Assembly: GCF_000429265.1 (NCBI RefSeq)
Contig: NZ_KE386872.1
Coordinates: 1 to 64,000, forward strand
DNA: 64,000 bases
Direction: 5' to 3'
Source of the DNA: Actinomyces gerencseriae DSM 6844
GTDB taxonomy: Bacteria > Actinomycetota > Actinomycetes > Actinomycetales > Actinomycetaceae
The position numbers and the translations under genes are program-made. The first letter of the stretch is position 1; the number at the start of each line of letters is the position of its first letter. Positions 1-8,409 of this stretch are shown here, piece by piece. The notes beneath the pieces were generated by a model that searched no databases, was not told the DNA's origin, and saw nothing but the letters and a program-made list of their open reading frames with translations.

Positions 1-120
1 GTCGTACCCGGAAGCGCGCGGTCGTACCTTAAAGACCCTCTAAGGTACGACCGCGCGAAGTTGCGTACGACCGCGCGCGCCGGGGGTACGACCACGCGGC
101 TTTACGTACGACCGCGCGGG
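1..120. repeat. Mirror-image array of GGTACGACCGCG motifs (cluster A)
   Basis: The motif GGTACGACCGCG and its complement recur about every 20 bp. Copies left of centre read CGCGGTCGTACC and copies right of centre read GGTACGACCGCG, so the array is symmetric about a central hairpin. The centre is a perfect 17-bp stem (15-31 pairs with 41-57) around a 9-nt loop. Further right-arm copies lie near 62-76, 86-102 and 103-118. The cluster may continue to the left of the window. Two related clusters lie at 4197-4353 and 18235-18375. No protein or function is known to me for it. Confidence 0.9.
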
Positions 121-789
121 ACCGATGACGCACGGCGACGAAGCGGCATACGCTCCCCGGCGCCCCGGGCTCCACAGGCCGACGGCGCACGGCGCGCGGA
201 CCAGCAGCGCAGGACTGCGGGACCCGCGGAACGCAGCAGAACCCATGCCGACGCCAATGCGCGCACCCGCAAACAACGCGCGACGAGCACCCGGGACCTC
301 CGAGACTCATTCGCGCAGGGGCGCGCCCGGGCCTGTTGCAAAGAAGCCGCCTACCGGTATCGACAGCGGAGAAGAACCCGGAACATCAACGATTCCTCCT
401 GCGCGTTCCGGCCGAAACCGGACCCTTGCAGCAGAATCGGACACCCGTCCGCCGGAACGGACCCCCGCCGGCAGACGGTACGACGCGGGCCAGCGCCCTC
501 CAAGGGCACGACGACGAGTGACCCCACCAGCGGAACGACGCGGGACCAAGACCCGAGCCCGCTCCCGCGCCAGGACCACCAGCCAGCACCCCGACGACCC
601 CGACGAGAAAAGCCCCGAGCAACCGCACGCACCCCACCCACCACACCTTCACAACACGAAGAACCTGATCGAGGTAGCGCCAGTCAGTGGCGCGCTGGAG
701 TGCGGTGGGACTCAGACGGAGTGACGTGAGTGGCAGCCGCCGGTCTCGCCGAAGGCGACCACCGGGATCACGAGGACTTCTACGAATAA
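121..789. other. Stretch with no supported gene
   Basis: Open frames cross this region on both strands, but their translations are Arg/Pro/Ala-rich without any recognisable domain, as expected for chance frames in GC-rich DNA. I see no RNA gene or transposase remnant. The sequence follows directly on repeat cluster A. Confidence 0.4.
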
Positions 790-1123
790 TTGGAGCAGCA
801 ATGGCGCTTTCCCATCAGCGTCGCACCTCCCGAGCAGAACTGGGCTCTCGGCGGAGGAATCTACTCGGCGATAAAAGAGCCAGGACACTGCGCACGTCAC
901 ATCACACAGCTGCGCAGCGCCTCGCAGGACCACCGACTGATGGAGTCCTCCCCGGGACGAGTCGCCCATTGGGTCAACCGCCGTGGCATCGGAGACGCCT
1001 GCGTCAACGGAGCCGCAGTCCGATCACTGTGCGGGGGTCTATTTCGTTCCCAGAACAGATCCCGCCGAGCGCCCCGAGTGCGAGGAGTGCGCTCGGCGCT
1101 ACAAGCAACTGCCGCAGACATGA
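790..1123 (+). pseudogene. Possible frameshifted DUF3039-like small protein
   Basis: Frame 1 from a TTG at 790 reads to a GAAVRSLCG segment near 1009-1035. After the G5 run at 1033-1037 the continuation that makes sense is in the next frame: VYFVPRTDPAERPECEEC, then RRYKQLPQT and a stop at 1121-1123. The pattern LCG..(V/W)xPxxDPxxxPxCxxC resembles the zinc-ribbon-like end of actinobacterial DUF3039 proteins. Joining the halves needs a one-base change in the G run, so this is either a pseudogene or a sequencing error. The N-terminal part matches nothing I recognise. Confidence 0.35.
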
Positions 1124-1145
1124 TTCTCGGAGCCGGCCCGCCGAG

Positions 1146-1220
1146 TCGGGCATTCCGGCCCGAGGCATTCCGGCGCGAGGCATTCCGGCGCGAGGCATTC
1201 CGGCGCGAGGCATTCCGGCC
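1146..1220. repeat. Five tandem copies of a 15-bp unit (CGAGGCATTCCGGCG)
   Basis: The 15-bp unit CGAGGCATTCCGGCG is repeated at 1161, 1176, 1191 and 1206, preceded by a variant copy at 1146 (TCGGGCATTCCGGCC). The array abuts the hairpin at 1221-1249. The same core, CGGGCAT(T/G)CC, occurs once beside each related hairpin at 2083, 3668 and near 26290, so this locus looks like a local amplification of one part of that element. It could be read as an AFRRE repeat peptide, but no supported gene contains it. Confidence 0.9.
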
Positions 1221-1249
1221 CGAGTCGGACGACGGCGTCGTCCGACTCG
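1221..1249. repeat. Perfect hairpin of the CGAGTC..GACTCG intergenic family
   Basis: CGAGTCGGACGAC (1221-1233) pairs perfectly with GTCGTCCGACTCG (1237-1249) across a 3-nt loop. It lacks a T-run, so it is not a classical terminator, though GC-rich actinobacteria often use hairpins without U tracts. Relatives occur at 2083-2135, 3668-3709 and 26305-26330. Confidence 0.85.
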
Positions 1250-1333
1250 CGCGGAAAAGTCCGCCTCGCGGATGGGGGCGCCTCGTCCCCGCGCAGGAGG
1301 CCCGCGACGGGCTTCCACCTCTACCCTGAGATC

Positions 1334-2002
1334 ATGTTGATCTGCGAAGAACTGTTCCTGCTCCTGACCAAGGACTCCGGCGCCCCCGAATCCTGGGGCG
1401 GGAACGATCAGCTCGGACTGCGCGGAGCCGTACTGCTCGATCTCGTCATAGCAGGAAGAATCGAGCTCAGTGCCGACAAGCGCCCGCGCATGACCGTTCT
1501 GGACACCTCTCCCACCGGATTCGCCGCCCTCGACGACGCCCTCGCCGTCCTGCCCATCAGGAACGGCAAGAGGCTCCTGTCGCTCATCAGCTGGGGCAGG
1601 ATCAAGCCCCGCGACGCCATCGCCGCCCGGCTTCAGGCGATCGGCGTCATCGAGCGCACCAGCGGCGGCCTCTTCGGCCTCAGCTCCCGGTACCCGACCC
1701 TCGACGCGGGCCCCGAGCACGACACCCGGGAGCGCCTGTACGCCGTCCTGCACGGTGAGCGTCCCGCGGCCCACGCCGACCTCGCCCTGCTGGGCATTCT
1801 CCAGAGCATGGGACTCGCCTCCAAGATCCTGCCGACGACCGAGACGGGCATGAGGGGCGGAGAGCTCAAGCGCGCCATCACGGCGCTGCGCCCGGCCAAT
1901 GCCTCCGGAGACGCCGTTGCCCGCGCCATTCAGGACGCCATCAACGCCACGACCATAGCCGTGGTGGCGGCGACGTCGGCGGCGGCAACCGCCTCTCAGT
2001 AA
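1334..2002 (+). CDS. GPP34 family (Golgi phosphoprotein 3-like) protein
   Basis: 222 aa with the architecture of the GPP34 fold: N-terminal helix MLICEELFLLLT, the segment RGAVLLDLVIAGRIEL, a central basic segment with KPRDAIAARLQAIGVIER, and a C-terminal RERLYAVLHGE followed by a DLALLGILQSMGL helix. In eukaryotes GPP34 proteins bind phosphatidylinositol 4-phosphate on Golgi membranes; bacterial members are common in actinomycetes and their role is poorly defined, probably peripheral membrane binding. The alanine-rich tail (ATSAAATASQ) is low complexity. The gene stands alone between hairpin repeats, with its ATG 11 nt after the end of the preceding CCACCTCTACC stretch. Family assignment is good; function is inferred. 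Confidence 0.85.
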   Translation: MLICEELFLLLTKDSGAPESWGGNDQLGLRGAVLLDLVIAGRIELSADKRPRMTVLDTSPTGFAALDDALAVLPIRNGKRLLSLISWGRIKPRDAIAARLQAIGVIERTSGGLFGLSSRYPTLDAGPEHDTRERLYAVLHGERPAAHADLALLGILQSMGLASKILPTTETGMRGGELKRAITALRPANASGDAVARAIQDAINATTIAVVAATSAAATASQ

Positions 2003-2082
2003 GTCGGGCGGCCCACGACGTCGGGGAGGCCCACGGCGGGCGAGCACCCCGCATCCGCCAGCCCCCTCCCCCACGACAGACG

Positions 2083-2135
2083 CCGAGCCGGGCATGCCGG
2101 CGCGAGCCGGACGGCGGCGTCGCCGGACTCGCGAC
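2083..2135. repeat. Imperfect hairpin of the CGAGTC..GACTCG family
   Basis: GCCGAGCCGGGCATGCCGG is followed by a near-palindrome built on GAGCCGGACG..CGCCGGACTC. It carries the same GGGCAT(T/G)CC core as the tandem array at 1146-1220. It sits about 80 nt after the GPP34 stop and could act as a 3' hairpin for that gene. Confidence 0.7.
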
Positions 2136-2212
2136 TCGCGACTCACCTGAGAACGCCCATCTCGCGGCACGGTGACCGAGCGCTCCACCGTCATCTGCGC
2201 CACAATAGCCTC

Positions 2213-3553
2213 ATGCTCATGCCCTATTCTCCAGGCCCCGCGCCGCTAACCCGCATGGACGACGGGACCGTCAAGCAGATCAGCCCCTTCACCGGCACGG
2301 AGGTGTGGACGGTCCCGGGCCGAGGCAACCGGCCGATCTCCCACCCGGTCGCCGAGGTCCACGCCCTCACCCCGGCCGAGCGCACCCGCGCCTGCGCCTT
2401 CTGCCCGGCCCACTACACCGAGACACCGCCGGAGAAGAACCGCGTCATCGCCCGTCCGGACGGCGGCTTCGAGCAGATCGACGGCGTGCCCGCGAGCGCC
2501 CTGTTCGACACGGTCGCCGAGTTCCGCCGCGTGCCCAACCTCTTCGAGATCCTGTCCTACGACTACTGGCACGCCAACCACGGCTACGAGATCCCCGACG
2601 CCGCCCGCGAGCACATGGAGGCCTACCTCGCCGATCCGGCGGGCGCCGCCCACGTCTCGCGCGTGGCCCGGAGCAAGCTGCGCGCCTCCGGCCAGGATCC
2701 GGACTCGTGGGACTCGATGAGCGACGACGCCCGCCACCAATTCCTGGCCGCTTTCTTCGCGGGCGGCCACGACGTCATCATCGCGCGGCGCCACTTCACC
2801 GACGACGCCATCGACACCACCGGGCTGGCCGGCTCGGGCACGCTGGCGCCCGCGGAGCACCGCGCCTACATGCGCCTGGCGGTCGCGGCGATGTCGGACC
2901 TGTACCGGACGAACCGGTGGGTGCGCTACGTGGCGGTCTTCCAGAACTGGCTGCGTCCCGCCGGGGCGAGCTTCGACCATCTGCACAAGCAGCTGGTCGG
3001 CATCGATGAGCGGGGTGTGTCCGCCTCGCTGGAGCTCCAGCGGGTGCGGAGCAACCCGAACCTCTACAACGAGATGGGCGTGGACTACGCCGCCTACAGC
3101 GGGCTGCTGGTGGCCTCCAACGATCACGCGGTCGCCTTCGCCGGCTTCGGGCACCGCTACCCCACGCTCGAGGTGTACTCGACGTCGGCCACGTGCGAGC
3201 CCTGGTTCATGAGCCGCGAGGAGGTCGACGCCGTGGCGGACCTCGTGCACGCGCTGCACGCGGCCACGGGCGTGGACGTGCCCAGCAACGAGGAGTGGCA
3301 CCACAAGCCGATCGACGTCGATCAGCCGATGCCGTGGCACATCACGCTCAAGTGGCGGGTCTCCACGCTGGCGGGCTTCGAGGGCGGCACGAAGATCTAC
3401 CTCAACACCATCGACCCGTGGACCCTGCGCGATCGGGTCGTGACGCGCCTGGAGGACCTGCGGGCCGATCGGCTCATCGCGCCGATGGCCGTGGGCGAGG
3501 AGTGCCCGCGCGAGCCCAACCGGCTGCTCTACAACCCCGTGCTGGGGCGCTGA
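2213..3553 (+). CDS. DUF4921 family protein, HIT / GalT-like fold
   Basis: 446 aa. The N-terminal half contains a Cys pair (CAFC, about residues 63-66), as in the zinc-binding part of galactose-1-phosphate uridylyltransferases. The segment SFDHLHKQLVG (about residue 253) has the spacing of a HIT/GalT active-site region (HxHxQ-type), and KPIDVDQPMPWHITLKWR is a second conserved block. Such proteins are annotated DUF4921 in actinobacteria and are probably nucleotidyl-transferases or hydrolases acting on a sugar phosphate; the substrate is unknown. ATG at 2213 is used; a second in-frame ATG lies 6 nt downstream. A CACAAT box 13 nt upstream suggests a very short leader. The 3' side carries 22-bp repeats and a hairpin. 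Confidence 0.8.
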   Translation: MLMPYSPGPAPLTRMDDGTVKQISPFTGTEVWTVPGRGNRPISHPVAEVHALTPAERTRACAFCPAHYTETPPEKNRVIARPDGGFEQIDGVPASALFDTVAEFRRVPNLFEILSYDYWHANHGYEIPDAAREHMEAYLADPAGAAHVSRVARSKLRASGQDPDSWDSMSDDARHQFLAAFFAGGHDVIIARRHFTDDAIDTTGLAGSGTLAPAEHRAYMRLAVAAMSDLYRTNRWVRYVAVFQNWLRPAGASFDHLHKQLVGIDERGVSASLELQRVRSNPNLYNEMGVDYAAYSGLLVASNDHAVAFAGFGHRYPTLEVYSTSATCEPWFMSREEVDAVADLVHALHAATGVDVPSNEEWHHKPIDVDQPMPWHITLKWRVSTLAGFEGGTKIYLNTIDPWTLRDRVVTRLEDLRADRLIAPMAVGEECPREPNRLLYNPVLGR

Positions 3554-3580
3554 CCCTCCCCCTCGCTCCCGAGCTCTCCC

Positions 3581-3645
3581 GCCGAGATCGGTCCGGTTCC
3601 GCGCCGAGATCGGTTCAGTTCCGGCTCGAGATCGGTCCGACGCCG
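3581..3645. repeat. Three 22-bp direct repeats (GAGATCGGT family)
   Basis: Three consecutive units begin at 3581, 3603 and 3625, each with core GAGATCGGT(C/T)C(G/A)GTTCCG and spaced exactly 22 bp. They start 28 nt after the DUF4921 stop. Equivalent arrays lie at 17644-17700, 19961-20021 (inverted) and 26221-26260. None shows a gene or spacer-like unique sequence between units. Confidence 0.9.
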
Positions 3646-3667
3646 TCGCACCCGGGGGTCGGAACCA

Positions 3668-3709
3668 CGAGTCGGGCATTCCTGCACGACTCCGACGACA
3701 CCCGACTCG
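3668..3709. repeat. Hairpin of the CGAGTC..GACTCG family
   Basis: CGAGTCGGG (3668-3676) pairs with CCCGACTCG (3701-3709) across a 24-nt loop that contains the CATTCC core. It lies just after the 22-bp repeats; the same order of repeats then hairpin is found at 26221-26330, so the two form a composite 3' element. Confidence 0.75.
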
Positions 3710-3970
3710 CGCGGAGTGGTTGGCCGGGAGGCCCGACCCGACAAGGTGCCCGTCTCATCGCACTGCGTCGGGCCGCGCGGGGCGCCGGTAGGCGGGGCGC
3801 GGGGCGCCGGTAGGCGGGGCTGGCTCATGCGACACTGCAGGAGGAGGCGCCGGGCGGCGCGGCGACCGTAACGACTTCCCCTGACGGCGAGAATCCCCGT
3901 GCCCCTCGCCCCTGTTCGTCCACGTCACGACGTAGAACCCCGCCCTCGACGCAGTGCGAGACCAGCACTC

Positions 3971-4049
3971 GAATCCACCGGTGGACTCTGGCACCTACCC
4001 GGCCGACGCCCACCCTGCCGCAGGACTCCACGGATCCACCGGTGGATTC
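3971..4049. promoter_or_regulatory. Two GAATCCACCGGTGGATTC palindromes, 61 bp apart
   Basis: GAATCCACCGGTGGACTC (3971-3988) and GGATCCACCGGTGGATTC (4032-4049) are two copies of an 18-bp palindrome, each with one deviation from perfect symmetry. Paired near-identical palindromes in a non-coding stretch look like operator sites for a dimeric regulator. The nearest downstream gene on the same strand is the hydrolase at 4564, about 500 nt away beyond repeat cluster B, so the regulated gene is unclear. They could also belong to a repeat family. Confidence 0.5.
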
Positions 4050-4196
4050 CCGCTTCTGCCGTTCTGAGTTCCGGGCCTCGCTCCCGGGTGATCGTCGGCT
4101 CGGACGGGTCGGTGCGCGCAAGCCCCCGGCTGATGCGCGAGCACTGCGCGCAGCGGCGCACTGGGATCGGCACGCGGACGACATACGCGACGTCCG

Positions 4197-4353
4197 CGCG
4201 GTCGTACGTCCAGACTCGCGGTCGTACCCGAGCGCGCGAGGTCGTACGCAGTCCCGCGCGGTCGTACCTTAGAAGGACTCCAAGGTACGACCGCGCGCCC
4301 CCAGGTACGACCTCGCCCCCCAGGTACGACCGCGCGCCCCCAGGTACGTCCGC
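4197..4353. repeat. Mirror-image array of GGTACGACCGCG motifs (cluster B)
   Basis: The fullest of the three arrays: four left-arm copies (GCGGTCGTACC-type near 4198, 4220, 4239 and 4257) and four right-arm copies (GGTACGACCGCG-type near 4283, 4303, 4322 and 4342), spaced 18-23 bp. The centre is a perfect 16-bp stem, 4255-4270 with 4282-4297, around an 11-nt loop. Units are separated by short GC-rich spacers (for example CGCCCCC) that are not conserved between clusters. Confidence 0.9.
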
Positions 4354-4563
4354 GAAACCGGTGACCCGAGCGGGGGCAGCGCGGTGAGTGTCCCTCGTCG
4401 CCACTCGCGCCGAGAACGGCCGGCAGGACGCCGGTCGGGGTCGCGACGCCGCCGCTCATCGTCGGCAGAGCCGAGGACGCCCAGCGACTCGGGCCGAGAC
4501 GCGCCCCGAGCTCGACCACATCTCGCAACCGCCCGCTCGGTGGAACGTGCCAGGATGCTCCTC

Positions 4564-5784
4564 ATGACCGAGATCGCCCCCGCTGAGCCCGTCGGGCCCG
4601 CTCCAGCCCCTATGCCAACCCCCACCGCACTGGCTGCGGCCACGGATAAGAGCACGGGCATGACCACGGACATCCTGGGAGAGCCGTGGGTGGCCCGACG
4701 CATCGACGTCGTCCCCGACGAGGTCGCGGCCCCCGGTGCGGACCACGCCGTCCTGGTCCACCAGCGCGGGGCGGTGCCGACCGCTCAGGGGGCGCCGCGC
4801 CACGACAAGGCCGTGCTCTACCTTCACGGCCGCAACGACTACTTCTTCCAGACCCACCTGGCCGACGCCTTCCTGTCGGCCGGCTACGAGTTCTACGCCC
4901 TGGACCTGCGGACCTGCGGACGAGCGGGCGTGGGGCATCCCTCGCCGCACGACGTGCGCGACCTGCGCGTCCACGACGAGGAGATCGGAGAGGCGCTGCG
5001 GATCATCCGCTCCGAGCACGGGCACGGCGTCGTCGTTCTCAACGGCCATTCCACGGGCGGGCTGCAAGCGGTCATCTGGGCGGGGGACCACCCCGGGAGC
5101 GTGGAGGCGGTGACGCTCAACTCCCCGTGGCTCCAGCTGAACGCCTCGGGACTCATGCGCTCCTACGGATCGGCCTACGTCGACGTGCTGTCGCGGCGCA
5201 GCCCGGAGCGGATCATCGACAACCCGGCGGAGGTCAGGGCGCGCAAGCGCGCGCGTCTGGCAGCGCGGGCCGCGAGCGCGCAGGGCCCCGACGGCACGGA
5301 GGAGGACGACGTCGCCCCCGAAGCCGGGGCCCCGGTCGCCGCCGACGCCGGACCGGCCGAGGTGGACCTGTACGTGCGGGTGCTGCACAGGCGCTGGGGC
5401 GGCGAGTGGGACTGGGACCTGAGGCTCAAGCCCTCGCCGGCCTTCCCGGTCCGCGCGGGATTCCTCGCGGGGATCCGCCGACTCCAGCGGGAGGTGCGCC
5501 ACGGCCTGGGCATCGAGGTGCCCGTGCTCGTGTGCTGCTCGACGGCGTCGGGCGGGCCCGAGGTCGGCACCGAGGAGGCCCTGCGCAGCGACGTCGTGCT
5601 GTCGGTGGAGCAGATCGTCCAGCGCTCGGCCTTCCTCGGAACGGACGTCACCGTCCGGCAGATCCCGGGCGGGGTGCACGACCTGGCGCTCTCGCCCTCG
5701 CCGGCGCGCGAGGAGTACCTGACGACCGTGACCGAGTGGCTGACGGCGAGGCTGGGGCGCGCCTCCACGCGGACGGGCGCGTAG
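4564..5784 (+). CDS. Alpha/beta hydrolase (serine hydrolase)
   Basis: 406 aa from ATG 4564, chosen because AGGA lies 8 nt upstream (an in-frame ATG at 4555 is also possible; the frame is open further upstream but runs into low-complexity sequence). The core reads KAVLYLHGRNDYFFQTHLAD (oxyanion-hole region), LDLRTCGRAG, then the nucleophile elbow GHSTG with catalytic Ser. A late HDL near the C-terminus (GGVHDLALSPS) is the likely catalytic His. This is the lysophospholipase/serine aminopeptidase S33-like layout. An alanine-rich insertion of about 50 residues after the nucleophile domain looks lineage-specific. It is convergent with the phosphatase that follows. Substrate unknown. Confidence 0.85.
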   Translation: MTEIAPAEPVGPAPAPMPTPTALAAATDKSTGMTTDILGEPWVARRIDVVPDEVAAPGADHAVLVHQRGAVPTAQGAPRHDKAVLYLHGRNDYFFQTHLADAFLSAGYEFYALDLRTCGRAGVGHPSPHDVRDLRVHDEEIGEALRIIRSEHGHGVVVLNGHSTGGLQAVIWAGDHPGSVEAVTLNSPWLQLNASGLMRSYGSAYVDVLSRRSPERIIDNPAEVRARKRARLAARAASAQGPDGTEEDDVAPEAGAPVAADAGPAEVDLYVRVLHRRWGGEWDWDLRLKPSPAFPVRAGFLAGIRRLQREVRHGLGIEVPVLVCCSTASGGPEVGTEEALRSDVVLSVEQIVQRSAFLGTDVTVRQIPGGVHDLALSPSPAREEYLTTVTEWLTARLGRASTRTGA

Positions 5785-5827
5785 GCCGACGAGAGACCGG
5801 CGTCCGGACGGCCCGACCGGCGGCCCG

Positions 5828-6517
5828 TCAGCGCCCCCGCTGCGCCGACGCCTCCACCAGCACCGGGGCGAGGGCATCGCACACGCGCTCGACGACCTCG
5901 AGAGTCTCGACGAAGTCCTCCATGGTCCCGTACCAGGGGTCGGGCACGTCCAATCCACGGGAAGCGCGCAGGCCGACGGCCGTCCCGCGCCGCTCGGCGC
6001 CGGCGGCCGGGTCGGAGGCGATCAGCTCGGAGACGGCCGGGTCGAGCTCGCGGAACATGCGGATGCGGTCGGCGTCGATGTCGAGGCGCTCGGCACGGCG
6101 CAGCAGCTCGCGGAGGTGGGCCGCGGTCATGGCCAGTACCAGGTCGGCGCCCGCGAGCTCGGCGTCGTCGATCCGATGGGCGACGTGACCGGAGACGGCG
6201 GCGACGACCGCACGCGCGGCGGCATCGCCCCCGGAGCCGTAACCGCGCTCGACCAGGAGACGGCGGGCGCGGCTGTCGATGGGGTTGCCGTGCTCCTCAT
6301 CGGAGACCCCGGCGGAGGTCACGACGACGCCGGAGGGCCCCGAGGCGGGGACGCCGGCCGCGGCGAGGCGATCGATGAGCACCACCTCGGCCATGGCCGA
6401 CCGGCAGATATTGCCGGTGCAGACCATCGAGATCGTGTAAGGGGTGTCGGCGCGGCGCGGCGCAGGCAGGTCGGCGGGCGTGATGGTGACGGGCATGCGG
6501 GTCAGGCTCTCGCGCAT
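5828..6517 (-). CDS. Low-molecular-weight protein-tyrosine phosphatase
   Basis: 229 aa. The P-loop VCTGNICRS (C(X)5R) follows about 30 N-terminal residues and begins the LMW-PTP fold; the general-acid loop is near the C-terminus as DVPDPWYG (DPWYG, typical DPY/W). The family dephosphorylates phosphotyrosine, in bacteria often on tyrosine kinases, exopolysaccharide machinery or, in pathogens, host targets. At 229 aa it is longer than the usual 150-160 aa because of an N-terminal tail and an insertion with GDAAARAVVAA. A start seven codons further in (MPVTITPAD) is also possible. Convergent with the hydrolase and divergent from the prepilin peptidase. Confidence 0.93.
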   Translation of the reverse strand: MRESLTRMPVTITPADLPAPRRADTPYTISMVCTGNICRSAMAEVVLIDRLAAAGVPASGPSGVVVTSAGVSDEEHGNPIDSRARRLLVERGYGSGGDAAARAVVAAVSGHVAHRIDDAELAGADLVLAMTAAHLRELLRRAERLDIDADRIRMFRELDPAVSELIASDPAAGAERRGTAVGLRASRGLDVPDPWYGTMEDFVETLEVVERVCDALAPVLVEASAQRGR

Positions 6518-6676
6518 GGAACGGGTATGGCAAGCCGTCCGGCCTCCGTCGGGCCCGACGTCGGCGCGCGGCCCGGGCCCGCCCGGGGCCCGCCGGATCG
6601 TCCGGCCGAGTCCGCCGCTGCACCGGGCGCGGCCCGGGCCCGCCGATGCGGGCGGCGAATGCGCCCTCTCCGCCGA

Positions 6677-6759
6677 GCACCCGGTGCCCGCGGCCGATCC
6701 GGCGATCTATCCGGGATCTCCGGGTGGTCGCCGAGCGCACCCGGTGCCCGCGGCCGATC
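6677..6759. repeat. Two 23-bp direct repeats
   Basis: A 23-bp sequence starting GCACCCGGTGCCCGCGG occurs at 6677-6699 and again at 6737-6759, 60 bp apart, within the divergent spacer between the phosphatase and the prepilin peptidase. The position would suit a regulatory role for either gene, but I see no direct evidence. Confidence 0.7.
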
Positions 6760-6779
6760 GGGCGTGAAAGGCTGGGCCC

Positions 6780-7496
6780 ATGCCGACAGCCCTATCCCTG
6801 GTCCCGCCCGTCGTCGCACTCGTCTCCCTGGTACTGGCCGTAGGACCGGCCGCGTCAGCCGCCCGCGACTACGTGGCCCGCCTCGAGGCGTCGAGCCCCT
6901 CCGCGAGGACGCCGCGAATCCGCCACCCCCGACTGCTGGAACGACGCCCTCAGGCGGTGGTCGCCCTCGCGCTGCTGGTCCCGGTCACCTGGTGGGGAGT
7001 CCTGAGCGGGGCCCTCGCGGACACGGTCGTGGCGCTCCCCTTCGTCGCCGTCCTGGGAGCGGCCTGCTGCGTCGACGCCGTGTGCCACCGTCTGCCCGAC
7101 CGGCTGCTCGGCCGGGCGGCGCTGTGGCTGATCGCAGCGACCGTCGTGCGTCTCGGAGCCGAGGTGGTCTCGGGCGCGCCCGTCGGCGAGGCGGCTCGGC
7201 CCGTGGGGCGAGCCGCGCTCTCCGCGCTCGGAGTCGGCCTCGTCATGTATCTCCTGGCGATGCTGCCCTCGGGGATGGGGCTCGGCGACGTCAAGCTGAG
7301 CGCTCTCTGCGCCCTATGGCTCGGACGGTTGAGCGTCGAGGCGTCCGTCGTCGGCGTCATGCTGGGCTTCCTCCTCGGCGGCCTGGCCGCCGTCGTGCTC
7401 CTGGTCCTGCGCAGGGCGGGCCGCAAGCAGCGGATGGCCTTCGGCCCCTACCTGGGGGCCGGGGCCTGGCTGGCGTGGCTCCTCGCCGTCGCCTGA
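6780..7496 (+). CDS. Prepilin peptidase, A24 family
   Basis: 238 aa membrane protein with roughly six hydrophobic segments. The two catalytic aspartates of the A24 aspartyl proteases are visible: the first in CCVDAVCHRLPD and the second in the GxGDxK motif, GMGLGDVKLSALCALWLG. The protein lacks the N-terminal zinc/methylase domain of full PilD enzymes, as is usual for actinobacterial Tad or type IV pilus peptidases. It would cleave the leader of class III prepilins in the membrane. No pilus genes are adjacent. A GAAAGG ribosome binding site precedes the ATG. Confidence 0.9.
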   Translation: MPTALSLVPPVVALVSLVLAVGPAASAARDYVARLEASSPSARTPRIRHPRLLERRPQAVVALALLVPVTWWGVLSGALADTVVALPFVAVLGAACCVDAVCHRLPDRLLGRAALWLIAATVVRLGAEVVSGAPVGEAARPVGRAALSALGVGLVMYLLAMLPSGMGLGDVKLSALCALWLGRLSVEASVVGVMLGFLLGGLAAVVLLVLRRAGRKQRMAFGPYLGAGAWLAWLLAVA

Positions 7497-7584
7497 TGAT
7501 CGCGCGCCCCGCGGCGAGGGGCCGATCGGGCGAGCTCACGACGGGCAATACCCGCCCCACGTGCAACGGCTCGAATCCCCATTG

Positions 7585-8409
7585 TCAGGAGAGAGTAGTC
7601 GGTATGACTGCATTGAGGTTCATCAGGGCGTGCAGAATCGCGGAGTAGTAGAGGTTGCGACCGCTCTTGACGTACAGAATGCCGCAGACGAGCCCGAAGA
7701 AGGCGTGAGGAATAACGCTGATGACCTCGGAGAGGGCGAGTGCGTGCATGTGCAGGGAGCCGAACAGGATGCTGGAGACGACGACGGCCGCCCAGGTCGG
7801 TGCCCAGCGCCCGATGAAACCGATGAGGAACTGACGGAAGAACATTTCCTCGACAACCGGGCCCACGACTCCGATGACGACGATCATGAGGAGGGACGGG
7901 TAGGTCTGCATCAGCTGGCCGAGCTCCAGATCGTTCTGCAGTGGAGTGCCCGACAGGCCGGTGAGTCGGATCAGCAGATCCGTGAGCGCGGCCCCGATGA
8001 GCTCGGCGACGATGACCCCCGCCAATCCGGCCAGCAGTATCAGCAGGGCCCGGAGCCTGTGGCCCGCGATCTGCCGGGCCGCCCGGGCCAGTTCGTGGCG
8101 GAAGGCGACGCACCCGAGGAGGAGCAGGAGGAAGAAGAGGGCCAGGTGCAGAGGCACTCGATAGGTGTCCGGAATCCGGCCGCGATCCAGGCCCATGAAG
8201 ATGAATACCGTGTAGATGGCGACGAAGGCGGATAGCGCGATGGTCGTCGCTCGCGATGCCCCGCTTCCGCTCCCGCCGGAGCCGCCCCGGCGCGGCGACC
8301 GCGGTGGCGGGGAGGAGGCGTCGGGGACAGCAGCGGTGGGGCTGATGGGGCCAGTGGGTTCAGTGAATTCAGCAGACTCAGCGAGTTCAGTGGGTTCGGA
8401 GGTGCTCAT
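7585..8409 (-). CDS. CPBP family intramembrane glutamic endopeptidase
   Basis: 274 aa from ATG 8409 (the same frame stays open far upstream but is antisense to the next gene). After a Ser/Pro-rich cytoplasmic head come several transmembrane helices and the CPBP (Abi/CAAX protease) signatures: VVEEMFFRQFL (EExxxR), FGSLHMHAL and HALMNLNAV. CPBP proteins are membrane proteases related to Rce1; bacterial members take part in bacteriocin self-immunity, peptide maturation or membrane-protein regulation. No peptide precursor is visible next door. It is divergent from the DUF885 gene. Confidence 0.9.
   Translation of the reverse strand: MSTSEPTELAESAEFTEPTGPISPTAAVPDASSPPPRSPRRGGSGGSGSGASRATTIALSAFVAIYTVFIFMGLDRGRIPDTYRVPLHLALFFLLLLLGCVAFRHELARAARQIAGHRLRALLILLAGLAGVIVAELIGAALTDLLIRLTGLSGTPLQNDLELGQLMQTYPSLLMIVVIGVVGPVVEEMFFRQFLIGFIGRWAPTWAAVVVSSILFGSLHMHALALSEVISVIPHAFFGLVCGILYVKSGRNLYYSAILHALMNLNAVIPTTLS

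Noticed and set aside
61-729. Overlapping 200-codon frames at the left end
   Set aside because: Random Arg/Pro/Ala content, no motifs and no RBS.
1146-1220. Coding repeat peptide (AFRREAFRRE)
   Set aside because: No gene supports it; the same core is part of an intergenic hairpin family elsewhere.
4384-4563. Longer start for the alpha/beta hydrolase
   Set aside because: Arg/Ser-rich low-complexity sequence without RBS; AGGA before 4564 supports the later start.
7497-7584. Possible tRNA between the prepilin peptidase and CPBP genes
   Set aside because: The sequence includes a TTCGAATCCC-like match but no cloverleaf could be drawn.
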